The translations under genes and the position numbers were made by a program. This document shows positions 29,041 through 36,236 of a stretch of DNA of 64,000 nucleotides, in pieces (positions within the stretch are counted from its first letter, which is position 1; each line of letters begins with the position of its first letter). The DNA is from Mycobacterium sp. 050128 (GTDB lineage: Bacteria; Actinomycetota; Actinomycetes; Mycobacteriales; Mycobacteriaceae). The stretch covers positions 434,001 through 498,000 of the forward strand of contig NZ_JAZGLW010000003.1 of NCBI RefSeq assembly GCF_036409155.1. Reading direction: 5' to 3'. The notes under the pieces were generated by a model. It was not told the origin of the DNA. It did not search any database and saw only the letters and a program-made list of their open reading frames with translations.

Positions 29041-30123
29041 ATGCGCAGAGTCATACAGTTCTCCACCGGCAATGTCGGCCGGCATTCATTGCGGGCGATC
29101 ATCGGCCGGCCGGACCTGGACCTTATCGGCGTGCATGCCGCCAGTCCCGACAAGATCGGCAAGGACGCCGCGCAGCTGTGCGGACTCGGCGCACCGACGG
29201 GCATCGTCGCCACCGACGACATCGACGCCCTGGTGAACCTCGGTGCCGATTGCGTGGTGTACACGTCGCAGGGTGAGACCCGGCCGATGGAAGCGATCGA
29301 GCAGATGTCCAAGTTCCTCGCCGCGGGCACCAACGTCGTCGGCACGTCGATGGTCTGGCTGGTCACGCCGCACCACGCCGAAGACTGGCTGCGCGAGCCG
29401 CTCCAAAAAGCGTGCCAGACCGGCAACTCCTCGCTCTACGTCAACGGCATCGACCCCGGCTTCTCCGGCGATACCCTCGTGCACGCGGCGGTCAGCCTCA
29501 CCACTCGGGTGGAATCGATTACCGTGCAGGAGATCTTCGACTACGGAAATTACGATGATGCCGAGTTCACCGGTGCCGCAATGGGTTTCGGGACGACTGA
29601 AGACGACGATTCGCCGATGATGTTTCTGCCCGGGGTGATCGTGTCGATGTGGGGCGGTCAGCTCCGCAGTCTGGCGGACAACCTGGACATCAAGCTCGAC
29701 GAGGTGCGTCAGCGCGTCGAACCCTGGTACACGCCAAAACGAATCGAATGCACCATGATGACGGTGGAGCCGGGGCAGATGGGTGCGGTGCGCTTTGCGA
29801 CCGAGGGGGTGTGCGACGGCAAGCCGGTGATCACCCTCGAGCACGTCACCAGGCTCACCACCGCCGCGGCGCCGGACTGGGAGTTCCCGCCCGAGGGCCA
29901 CACCGGCGTGCACCGCGTCGTCGTGGAGGGTGAGCCACGGGTCGAGATCAACACGCATGTATCACACCCGGTGCTGGATTCCACTGACGCGGGGTGTATC
30001 TCGACGGCGGGTCGCGCTGTCAATGCGATCGAGTGGGTGTGTCGCGCACCGCAGGGACTTGTTGCGGTGGAAGACATTCCGCTGTCGGCAACGATGCGCG
30101 GCGCAATGTGGAGCGAGCACTAA
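29041..30123 (+). CDS. DapB-like NAD(P)-binding oxidoreductase, paralogue 3
   Basis: The protein has 360 residues from ATG 29041 with GAGGTAGC upstream. The frame is open far upstream, but that part overlaps the SDR gene in another frame and is not coding. The Rossmann motif is RRVIQFSTGNVGRHSLR and the middle motif is NGIDPGFSGD. It keeps the family's two-domain layout. It lies 53 bp after the SDR and 7 bp before the next SDR, so the three form one operon under the promoter at 28131. Confidence 0.84.
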   Translation: MRRVIQFSTGNVGRHSLRAIIGRPDLDLIGVHAASPDKIGKDAAQLCGLGAPTGIVATDDIDALVNLGADCVVYTSQGETRPMEAIEQMSKFLAAGTNVVGTSMVWLVTPHHAEDWLREPLQKACQTGNSSLYVNGIDPGFSGDTLVHAAVSLTTRVESITVQEIFDYGNYDDAEFTGAAMGFGTTEDDDSPMMFLPGVIVSMWGGQLRSLADNLDIKLDEVRQRVEPWYTPKRIECTMMTVEPGQMGAVRFATEGVCDGKPVITLEHVTRLTTAAAPDWEFPPEGHTGVHRVVVEGEPRVEINTHVSHPVLDSTDAGCISTAGRAVNAIEWVCRAPQGLVAVEDIPLSATMRGAMWSEH

Positions 30124-30130
30124 CCGAAGT

Positions 30131-30949
30131 ATGACGACTTCACCAGCCCGACGCGTTGCCGGTAAACGCATTCTGATCACCGGTGCGGCCCGCGGCATGG
30201 GCCGGGGCCATGCGTTGCGGCTTGCCGAGGAGGGCGCGGATCTCATCCTGGTCGATATCTGCCAGTCCTTGCCGCAGATTGAGTATCCCTTGGCCACGGA
30301 GGAGGACCTGGCCGAGACGGTAAGACTGGTAGAAGATTTCGGCCGCCGCTGCGTGAGTTGTGTGGTCGATGTTCGCGACGAGGCGCATTTGCGCTCGGCC
30401 GTCGATCGCGGAGTGAGCGAACTCGGAGGACTCGACGGTGCGGTGGCCAACGCGGGCGTCTTGACGGTCGCGGCCTGGGACCGGACGACGGCTGATCAGT
30501 GGCGCACGGTGGTCGACGTCAATCTCATCGGGGTCTGGAACACTTGCGCGGCCGCGATACCGCACTTGCTCGAGCAGGGCGGCGGCAGTGTGGTCACTGT
30601 CAGCTCCGCCGGCGCGATCAAAGGCTTTCCGCTGCAGACGCCATACACCTCGGCCAAGTACGGTGTCGTCGGCATGACACTGGCCCTGGCCAACGAACTG
30701 GCGGCACGGAACGTGCGAGTCAACACCGTGCTTCCCACCGGAGTCCCGACCGGGATGGTTCCGCCGTCGTTCGGACCGCTGCTCGGCGAGCAGCGGTCCG
30801 ACCTGATTCCCATCTTCATCAACGCAATGCCCACGCCGGCTGTGGAGCCCGCCGACGTCAGCAACGCGGTGCTGTTCTTGCTCTCCGACGAATCTCGATA
30901 CGTGACCGGGCTCCAATTCAAGGTCGACGCCGGGGTAACGATCAACTAA
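30131..30949 (+). CDS. SDR of the mycofactocin-dependent type
   Basis: The protein has 272 residues. The signature ITGAARGMGRGHALRLAEEG, followed by LILVDIC, a long insert, LAETVRLVEDFGRR and CVVDVRDEAHLRSAVDRG, matches the mycofactocin-coupled subgroup. So do NLIGVWNT, YTSAKYG (catalytic YxxxK) and NELAARNVRVNTVLPTGVPTGM. In that subgroup NAD is thought to stay bound and electrons pass to the peptide cofactor mycofactocin. The ATG at 30131 is preceded by a weak AACCGAAG. No mycofactocin synthesis genes are in the window. Confidence 0.83.
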   Translation: MTTSPARRVAGKRILITGAARGMGRGHALRLAEEGADLILVDICQSLPQIEYPLATEEDLAETVRLVEDFGRRCVSCVVDVRDEAHLRSAVDRGVSELGGLDGAVANAGVLTVAAWDRTTADQWRTVVDVNLIGVWNTCAAAIPHLLEQGGGSVVTVSSAGAIKGFPLQTPYTSAKYGVVGMTLALANELAARNVRVNTVLPTGVPTGMVPPSFGPLLGEQRSDLIPIFINAMPTPAVEPADVSNAVLFLLSDESRYVTGLQFKVDAGVTIN

Positions 30950-30953
30950 ACCG

Positions 30954-31583
30954 CTACAGCGGCCAGCTATTCGGCCCGACCTCGTAATGCAATGCTGCCG
31001 GCGGCGGCAATGGCTGGCGTTCGTTGACCGAAATCGCATCGACGACGAGGGCGACATACCGGCGCCAGCCGTCGCTGCCGGAAGCCATCGTGGACAGCAC
31101 ACCGAAGAGCATCGCGACCAGGCGCGGAAGGTCGTCGGCCACCAAGTCGTCGCGGATACTGCCGACGCGCTGGCCTTCTCGAACAAGCTCGCCGAGCGCT
31201 TCGTTGAGTGAAACCGAGATGTCGGACGTGAGCGATCCGGCGCGGCGCGCGGCGGTCAGCAGGTTGTGTTCGCGAGCGCCCAACGCTATCGCCGCCTCGA
31301 TCAGTTGGGTCAGGCCCCGCAGCGGATCGGCCTCACGGCGGGCGCTGTCGATCACCGGCGTAAGGTCCTCGGCGACGCTTTGATCCAGGGCGGCCCGCAC
31401 CAGATCGGCCTTCGCCGGGAATCTGCGGTAGAGCGTGCGCTCACCCACGCCGGCGTGCCGCGCGACCGCTTCCAGCGGGGCGTCGGGCCCCAGCCGGCCA
31501 TAAACTTCCCGCGCCGCGCGCAGGATGCGCTCGACGTTGCGCGCCGCGTCGGCCCGCAACGGCCGGTCTTCAACCGCGGTCAT
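30954..31583 (-). CDS. TetR-family transcriptional regulator
   Basis: The protein has 209 residues. The helix-turn-helix is LEAVARHAGVGERTLYRRFPAKADLV. The C-terminal domain resembles the TetR_C type with paired helices (DDLVADDLPRLVAMLFGVL). It is divergent from the P450 gene at 31676 across a 92-bp gap holding an inverted repeat, so it very likely controls that P450-SDR pair and itself. It converges on the mycofactocin-type SDR. Confidence 0.9.
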   Translation of the reverse strand: MTAVEDRPLRADAARNVERILRAAREVYGRLGPDAPLEAVARHAGVGERTLYRRFPAKADLVRAALDQSVAEDLTPVIDSARREADPLRGLTQLIEAAIALGAREHNLLTAARRAGSLTSDISVSLNEALGELVREGQRVGSIRDDLVADDLPRLVAMLFGVLSTMASGSDGWRRYVALVVDAISVNERQPLPPPAALHYEVGPNSWPL

Positions 31584-31600
31584 GGTGACAGCCTAACTGA

Positions 31601-31652
31601 CAGTTGACTGCCAATAAGTGTAGCTCTAGGCTTTACAACTGGCAGACAACTG
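31601..31652. promoter_or_regulatory. Inverted repeat between divergent TetR and P450 genes
   Basis: CAGTTGACTGCCA (31601-31613) is repeated in inverted form as TGGCAGACAACTG (31640-31652), 12 of 13 matching, with 26 bases between. ACTGACAGT at 31596-31604 adds a small palindrome. The pair covers the likely promoters of both genes and is the expected binding site of the TetR protein encoded at 30954-31583. Confidence 0.6.
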
Positions 31653-31675
31653 ACACTTAATGGGAAAAGCGGGCT

Positions 31676-32890
31676 ATGTCAACAACTTCCGAAGTGCGTT
31701 CTGACGCCGATCTTCCGGTGCTACCGGTGCCACGGCCGGCGCGGTGCCCGCTTGCGCCGCCCTCCGAATTCGCGGACTGGAGGGAACAGCCCGGGCTACG
31801 GCGGGCGATGTTCCAGGGCAATCCAGTCTGGGTGGTCAGCCGCTACCAGGACATCAGGGCTGCGCTGGTCGATCCGCGCTTGTCCGCCAAGACCATTCCG
31901 GACTCGATCATGCCGAAGGACGACGAGAACAAGGTCCCGGTGATGTTCGCCCGCACCGACGATCCCGAGCATCAACGGTTGCGGCGCATGATGACCACCA
32001 ACTTCACCTTCCGGCGCTGCGAAGCGATGCGCCCGCACATCCAGGAAACGGTCGACCACTATCTCGGACAGATGATCGCCGGCGGTGCACCGGCCGATCT
32101 GGTGCGCGAATTCGCTTTGCCAGTACCATCATTGGTGATCGCACTGCTGCTGGGAGTGCCTCCCGAGGATCTCGAGATTTTCCAGCGCCACACCACCACC
32201 GGGCTCGACCAGAGGTCCACCGACGAGCAAAAAGGCCAAGCTTTCGGGGCGATGTACGCCTATATCGAGCAGTTGGTGGAACGCAAAGCGCGCGAACCCG
32301 GCGACGACTTGATCAGCCGTCTGGTCACCGAATATGTCGCCACGGGCCAACTCGACCACGCCACCACCGCCATGAACGGTGTGATCATGATGCAGGCGGG
32401 TCACGAAACCACCGCCAACATGATCTCGTTGGGAACGGTTGCGCTGCTGGAACATCCCGATGCGTTCCAGCGTCTCGGACAGACCGACGATGCTGCCGTC
32501 ATCGCGAACATCGTTGAAGAGCTGATGCGTTACCTGACCATCGTGCACAGCCAGGTCGATCGGGTGGCGACCGAAGATCTGATGATCGGCGGTCAACTGG
32601 TTCGCGCCGGGGAGTTCGTCATGATGAACCTGCTCGCGGGAAACTGGGACACGGACTTCGTCGATCATCCCGAATCCTTCGACATCAGCCGAAACACCCG
32701 CGGACACTTGGGATTCGGCTACGGTGTGCATCAGTGCATCGGCGCGAACCTGGCGCGTGTCGAGATGCAAGTCGCATTCGCCACGCTGGCACGTCGCCTA
32801 CCCGGGCTCAAACTGGCGGTATCGCCTGAGGGGCTGAAGTTCAAAGAAGCCAACATCTATGGCATGAAAGAGCTTCCAGTGAGCTGGTGA
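31676..32890 (+). CDS. Cytochrome P450 (CYP105-like)
   Basis: The protein has 404 residues. All P450 landmarks are intact: the I-helix AGHETTAN (Ala241-Thr246), EELMRYLT (ExxR) and the heme loop FGYGVHQCIG with Cys354. Sequence style (RCPLAPPSEFADWREQPG at the N-terminus) resembles the CYP105 and related soluble actinobacterial P450s. No ferredoxin or reductase gene is adjacent, so electrons must come from elsewhere. It forms a two-gene operon with the SDR that starts 8 bp later. Confidence 0.93.
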   Translation: MSTTSEVRSDADLPVLPVPRPARCPLAPPSEFADWREQPGLRRAMFQGNPVWVVSRYQDIRAALVDPRLSAKTIPDSIMPKDDENKVPVMFARTDDPEHQRLRRMMTTNFTFRRCEAMRPHIQETVDHYLGQMIAGGAPADLVREFALPVPSLVIALLLGVPPEDLEIFQRHTTTGLDQRSTDEQKGQAFGAMYAYIEQLVERKAREPGDDLISRLVTEYVATGQLDHATTAMNGVIMMQAGHETTANMISLGTVALLEHPDAFQRLGQTDDAAVIANIVEELMRYLTIVHSQVDRVATEDLMIGGQLVRAGEFVMMNLLAGNWDTDFVDHPESFDISRNTRGHLGFGYGVHQCIGANLARVEMQVAFATLARRLPGLKLAVSPEGLKFKEANIYGMKELPVSW

Positions 32891-32897
32891 GGATCCG

Positions 32898-33866
32898 ATG
32901 ACCAACGAGCTGAGGTTCGACGATCAGGTTGCCGTCATCACCGGCGCCGGCGGCGGCCTGGGCAAGCAGTACGCACTGCTGCTGGCGTCTCGGGGTGCGC
33001 GGGTGGTCGTCAACGACATCGGTGGCTCGGTGACAGGAGATGGCTCGAGCAACGAAGCGGCCGACGCTGCCACACGCGAGATTCGCGAGCTGGGCGGTCA
33101 GGCCGTTGCGGACAGTCACAGCGTGACCAGTCCCGCAGGGGGACAAGCGATTATCGATACCGCCCTGAGCACTTGGGGCCGCGTCGATATCGTGATCAAC
33201 AATGCCGGAATCGTGCGGGATGCGCCGTTCGAGGAGATGACCGCCGAGCTGCTCGAGCCGCTGCTGGACGTGCATTTGCGGGGCGCGTTCCACGTGACGC
33301 GACCGGCGTGGAAGGCGATGCGCGAGCAGGGGTACGGCCGCATCCTCAATACCACTTCGGCTGCCGGCATCCTGGGTGCCACGGGCATGAGTAACTACGG
33401 CACGGCCAAGACCGGGCTGCTCGGTTTTACCCGCGTACTGGCCGCCGAAGGTTCCGACCGCGACATCAAGGTCAACGCTATCGCCCCGATCGCCTACACG
33501 CGGATGTTGACGCACTCGATCGACGGTGCCGCACCCCCGGCCGATGCGGCGGCGCAGGTCGTGTTGAACGACCTGACGAACCAGTATCTCAAGAAGCTGG
33601 ACCCGGCCCTGGTTGCCCCGGTGGCGGCCTTCTTGACCCATCGCGATTGCCCGGTGTCCGGTGAGGTCTATACCGTTGGTGCAGGCCATGTTTCGCGATT
33701 CTTCATCGGACGGACCAAGGGCTTCTACAGCCCCGAATTGTCAATCGAAGAGGTGCGGGACCACCTGGGGCAGATCCGCGACGAAGCCGGCTACACGGTG
33801 CCCGGCGGACCCGCCGACGAGATGGCCGAGCTCTTCGCCATGATCATGGCCGACCAACCGGACTAG
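32898..33866 (+). CDS. SDR, hydroxyacyl-CoA dehydrogenase-like
   Basis: The protein has 322 residues. The cofactor motif is ITGAGGGLGKQYAL, followed by VVVNDIGG, the catalytic Ser in NTTSAAGILG and the YGTAK motif. The C-terminal extension (SRFFIGRTKGFY) is typical of the dehydrogenase part of peroxisomal-type multifunctional beta-oxidation enzymes and related mycobacterial proteins. It probably acts on CoA-linked or steroid-like hydroxyls. It is co-transcribed with the P450. Confidence 0.87.
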   Translation: MTNELRFDDQVAVITGAGGGLGKQYALLLASRGARVVVNDIGGSVTGDGSSNEAADAATREIRELGGQAVADSHSVTSPAGGQAIIDTALSTWGRVDIVINNAGIVRDAPFEEMTAELLEPLLDVHLRGAFHVTRPAWKAMREQGYGRILNTTSAAGILGATGMSNYGTAKTGLLGFTRVLAAEGSDRDIKVNAIAPIAYTRMLTHSIDGAAPPADAAAQVVLNDLTNQYLKKLDPALVAPVAAFLTHRDCPVSGEVYTVGAGHVSRFFIGRTKGFYSPELSIEEVRDHLGQIRDEAGYTVPGGPADEMAELFAMIMADQPD

Positions 33867-33902
33867 CGGCCTTACTCCCGCCCGCGTCGTGCGAAAAAGT
33901 CC

Positions 33903-34595
33903 TCAGCAGCCGAATGCAATGCCGATGCCGTCGGGCGGCGGGACCGACCGCAGACAGCCGAACTGCTGGATTCCGCCGCCGCTGAACCGTACGGCCGACT
34001 GGCGAGCGTAGTTAACGCAGAACAGGCCGGCTTGGTCGGCGCGGCAGCGGTAGTCGTCATAGGACAGCGTGTCCCCGCCCGCCAATTCGGCCCCGTTGCC
34101 GTTGACGAACGGGCCGGGGTCGGCGCGGGCCGCCCCGACCTGCAAAGTCGTCCCGTCGAAGGTGACCCAACCGCCTTTCCATTCGCCGTAGGCCGTGTCC
34201 GGCCGGGGCGGGGGACTGGACAGATCGACCAGACAGGTCAGCGCGCCGCCGGTGTGCGCGGAGTCCGTCGTGCACGCGACCTTAGCGGCCGGGACGCTGA
34301 AGGCGACGTCCTTTCCGAGCTGGGTGGTGACGCCGTCGCGGGTGACGGCGTGATAGCGGGCCGGATCGGCGGGATGACCTGCCTCGATCCATGCGATGAC
34401 ATCTGAGATCGGCGCGCCGGCCGCCGGTGGGGCCGATGGCCCGGGCGGTTTACTCCCCGGCGAGGTCGTGCTGGTCGGGGAGTACCCCGACACCGCCGTC
34501 GTGTTCGGCGTCTGGCTGTGCGCCGCTTGACCGCCGCCGCTGTGCGAGCATCCGGCAACCAATACCGAGAGTGTGACCAAGACGGCCATTCGCAT
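33903..34595 (-). CDS. lppI: Lipoprotein LppI
   Basis: A 230-residue secreted lipoprotein. The short signal MRMAVLVTLSVLVAGC ends in a lipobox with Cys16. A Ser-, Thr- and Pro-rich linker follows, then a conserved domain (ISDVIAWIEAGHPADPARYHAV). Cys residues in VACTT, LTCLVD, YRCRADQAGLFCVNY and FGCLRSVP suggest disulfides. It closely matches M. tuberculosis LppI (Rv2046) as I recall it. The role is unknown. It is divergent from lipT, the same pairing as in M. tuberculosis. Confidence 0.9.
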   Translation of the reverse strand: MRMAVLVTLSVLVAGCSHSGGGQAAHSQTPNTTAVSGYSPTSTTSPGSKPPGPSAPPAAGAPISDVIAWIEAGHPADPARYHAVTRDGVTTQLGKDVAFSVPAAKVACTTDSAHTGGALTCLVDLSSPPPRPDTAYGEWKGGWVTFDGTTLQVGAARADPGPFVNGNGAELAGGDTLSYDDYRCRADQAGLFCVNYARQSAVRFSGGGIQQFGCLRSVPPPDGIGIAFGC

Positions 34596-34673
34596 GCCGA
34601 CAGGCTATCCGTCACACCGTGGATTTAGCCGCTACGCGCGCCCTACGTCCGTAGTGTCGGCTACCGTCGGCGT

Positions 34674-36179
34674 ATGCACGAGCGCACTATCCGCGCACGC
34701 ACCGCAAACGGCATCGTCGAAGGCTTCACCCGCGACGGCGTCAACCGCTGGCGATCGATTCCCTACGCCCGGCCGCCGGTTGGCCGGCTGCGGTTGCGGG
34801 CGCCGCAGCCGGCGCAGGCCTGGTCAGGTGTGCGTCATTGCCACGGTTTCACCAACTGCGCGCCCCAGCAGCGCCGCTACACAATGCTGGGTGTCGGCAG
34901 ATATCAGCCGATGAGCGAGGATTGCCTCACCCTCAACGTCGTTGCGCCGGAGTCTGGTCACGACGAACCGCTGCCGGTCATGGTCTTCATTCACGGCGGC
35001 GGATACATCCTGGGCAGCTCCGCGGTCCCGCTGTACGACGGCGCGGCGCTGGCCCGCCGCGGCTGTGTGTACGTATCGGTCAATTACCGGCTGGGTGCCC
35101 TGGGATGTCTTGACCTGTCGTCGTTGTCGACCGCGGACACCACCATCGACAGCAATCTGTACCTGCGCGACCTGGTCTTGGCGCTGCAGTGGATCCGGGA
35201 GAACATCGCGGGATTCGGCGGCGATCCCGGCAACGTCACCATCTTCGGCGAAAGCGCCGGCGCGTGTATCACCGCCACGTTGTTGGCGGTACCGGCCGCC
35301 GAAGGCCTGTTCGCGCGGGCGATCGCGGAAAGCCCGGCGTCGGGCCTGGTTCGGTCGAAGGAGATTTCGGCCCAGTTCGCGACGAGATTCGCCAACTTGC
35401 TGGGCGCGCGCCCCGAGGATGCCGCGAACGCGCTCATGCAGGCATCCCCGGCCCAACTCGTCGAGACCCAACACCGGCTGATCGACCATGGCATGGAGAA
35501 CAGGCTGGGCGCCTTCCCGATCGGCCCGGTGATCGGCGACGACTGCCTGCCCGAAGACCCCGTGGTGGCGATGCAGAACGGTCGGGCGCATCGCGTCCCG
35601 CTGATCGTGGGCACCAACGCCGAAGAAGGCCGGTTGTTCACCAGGTTCCTCAAGATGCTGCCCACCAATAAGTCAATGATTGAGGAGTTGCTGGCCGACG
35701 CGGAACCGGCTGCCCGCGAACGCATTACGGCCGCGTACCCGGGTTACCCGTCATCCTCGGCCTGCATCCAGCTGGGAGGGGACTTCGCCTTCAGCTCGGC
35801 GGCCTGGCAGCTCGCCGAGGCGCACAGTGGCAACGCACCGACATATCTGTATCGCTACGACTACGCACCGCGGATGCTGCGCTGGTCGGGGTTGGGCGCG
35901 ACCCACGCCACCGAGTTGTTGGCCGTTTTCGACTTCTATCGAACCCGGCTCGGCGCGTTCTTGACCGCGGCGGCCGACCAGCGCGCCGCACTTCGGGTGA
36001 GCGACCATGTGCAGCGCCGTTGGCGAGCGTTCAGTCGCGGCGGGGTCCCGGGTGAGGACTGGCCCGCCTACACCGTCGACGACCGCGCGGTGATGGTCTT
36101 CGACCGCAAGAGCCGTATCGAATTCGATCCGCACCCGCATCGCCGGATGGCCTGGGCAGGCTTCTCATTGGCGCAGTGA
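34674..36179 (+). CDS. lipT: Type B carboxylesterase LipT
   Basis: A 501-residue alpha/beta-hydrolase of the carboxylesterase type B family. It has the oxyanion-hole motif FIHGGGYILGS, the nucleophile elbow FGESAGA (Ser194), a Glu in GTNAEEGRLF and a candidate catalytic His in WSGLGATHATEL. There is no signal peptide. Position next to lppI matches Rv2045c. It is expected to hydrolyse short or medium acyl esters. Confidence 0.92.
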   Translation: MHERTIRARTANGIVEGFTRDGVNRWRSIPYARPPVGRLRLRAPQPAQAWSGVRHCHGFTNCAPQQRRYTMLGVGRYQPMSEDCLTLNVVAPESGHDEPLPVMVFIHGGGYILGSSAVPLYDGAALARRGCVYVSVNYRLGALGCLDLSSLSTADTTIDSNLYLRDLVLALQWIRENIAGFGGDPGNVTIFGESAGACITATLLAVPAAEGLFARAIAESPASGLVRSKEISAQFATRFANLLGARPEDAANALMQASPAQLVETQHRLIDHGMENRLGAFPIGPVIGDDCLPEDPVVAMQNGRAHRVPLIVGTNAEEGRLFTRFLKMLPTNKSMIEELLADAEPAARERITAAYPGYPSSSACIQLGGDFAFSSAAWQLAEAHSGNAPTYLYRYDYAPRMLRWSGLGATHATELLAVFDFYRTRLGAFLTAAADQRAALRVSDHVQRRWRAFSRGGVPGEDWPAYTVDDRAVMVFDRKSRIEFDPHPHRRMAWAGFSLAQ

Positions 36180-36236
36180 CCTGGCACGCTGACGTGGCAC
36201 GCTGAATCCGTCAGCGAAATTCGGCAGAGGACGTCA

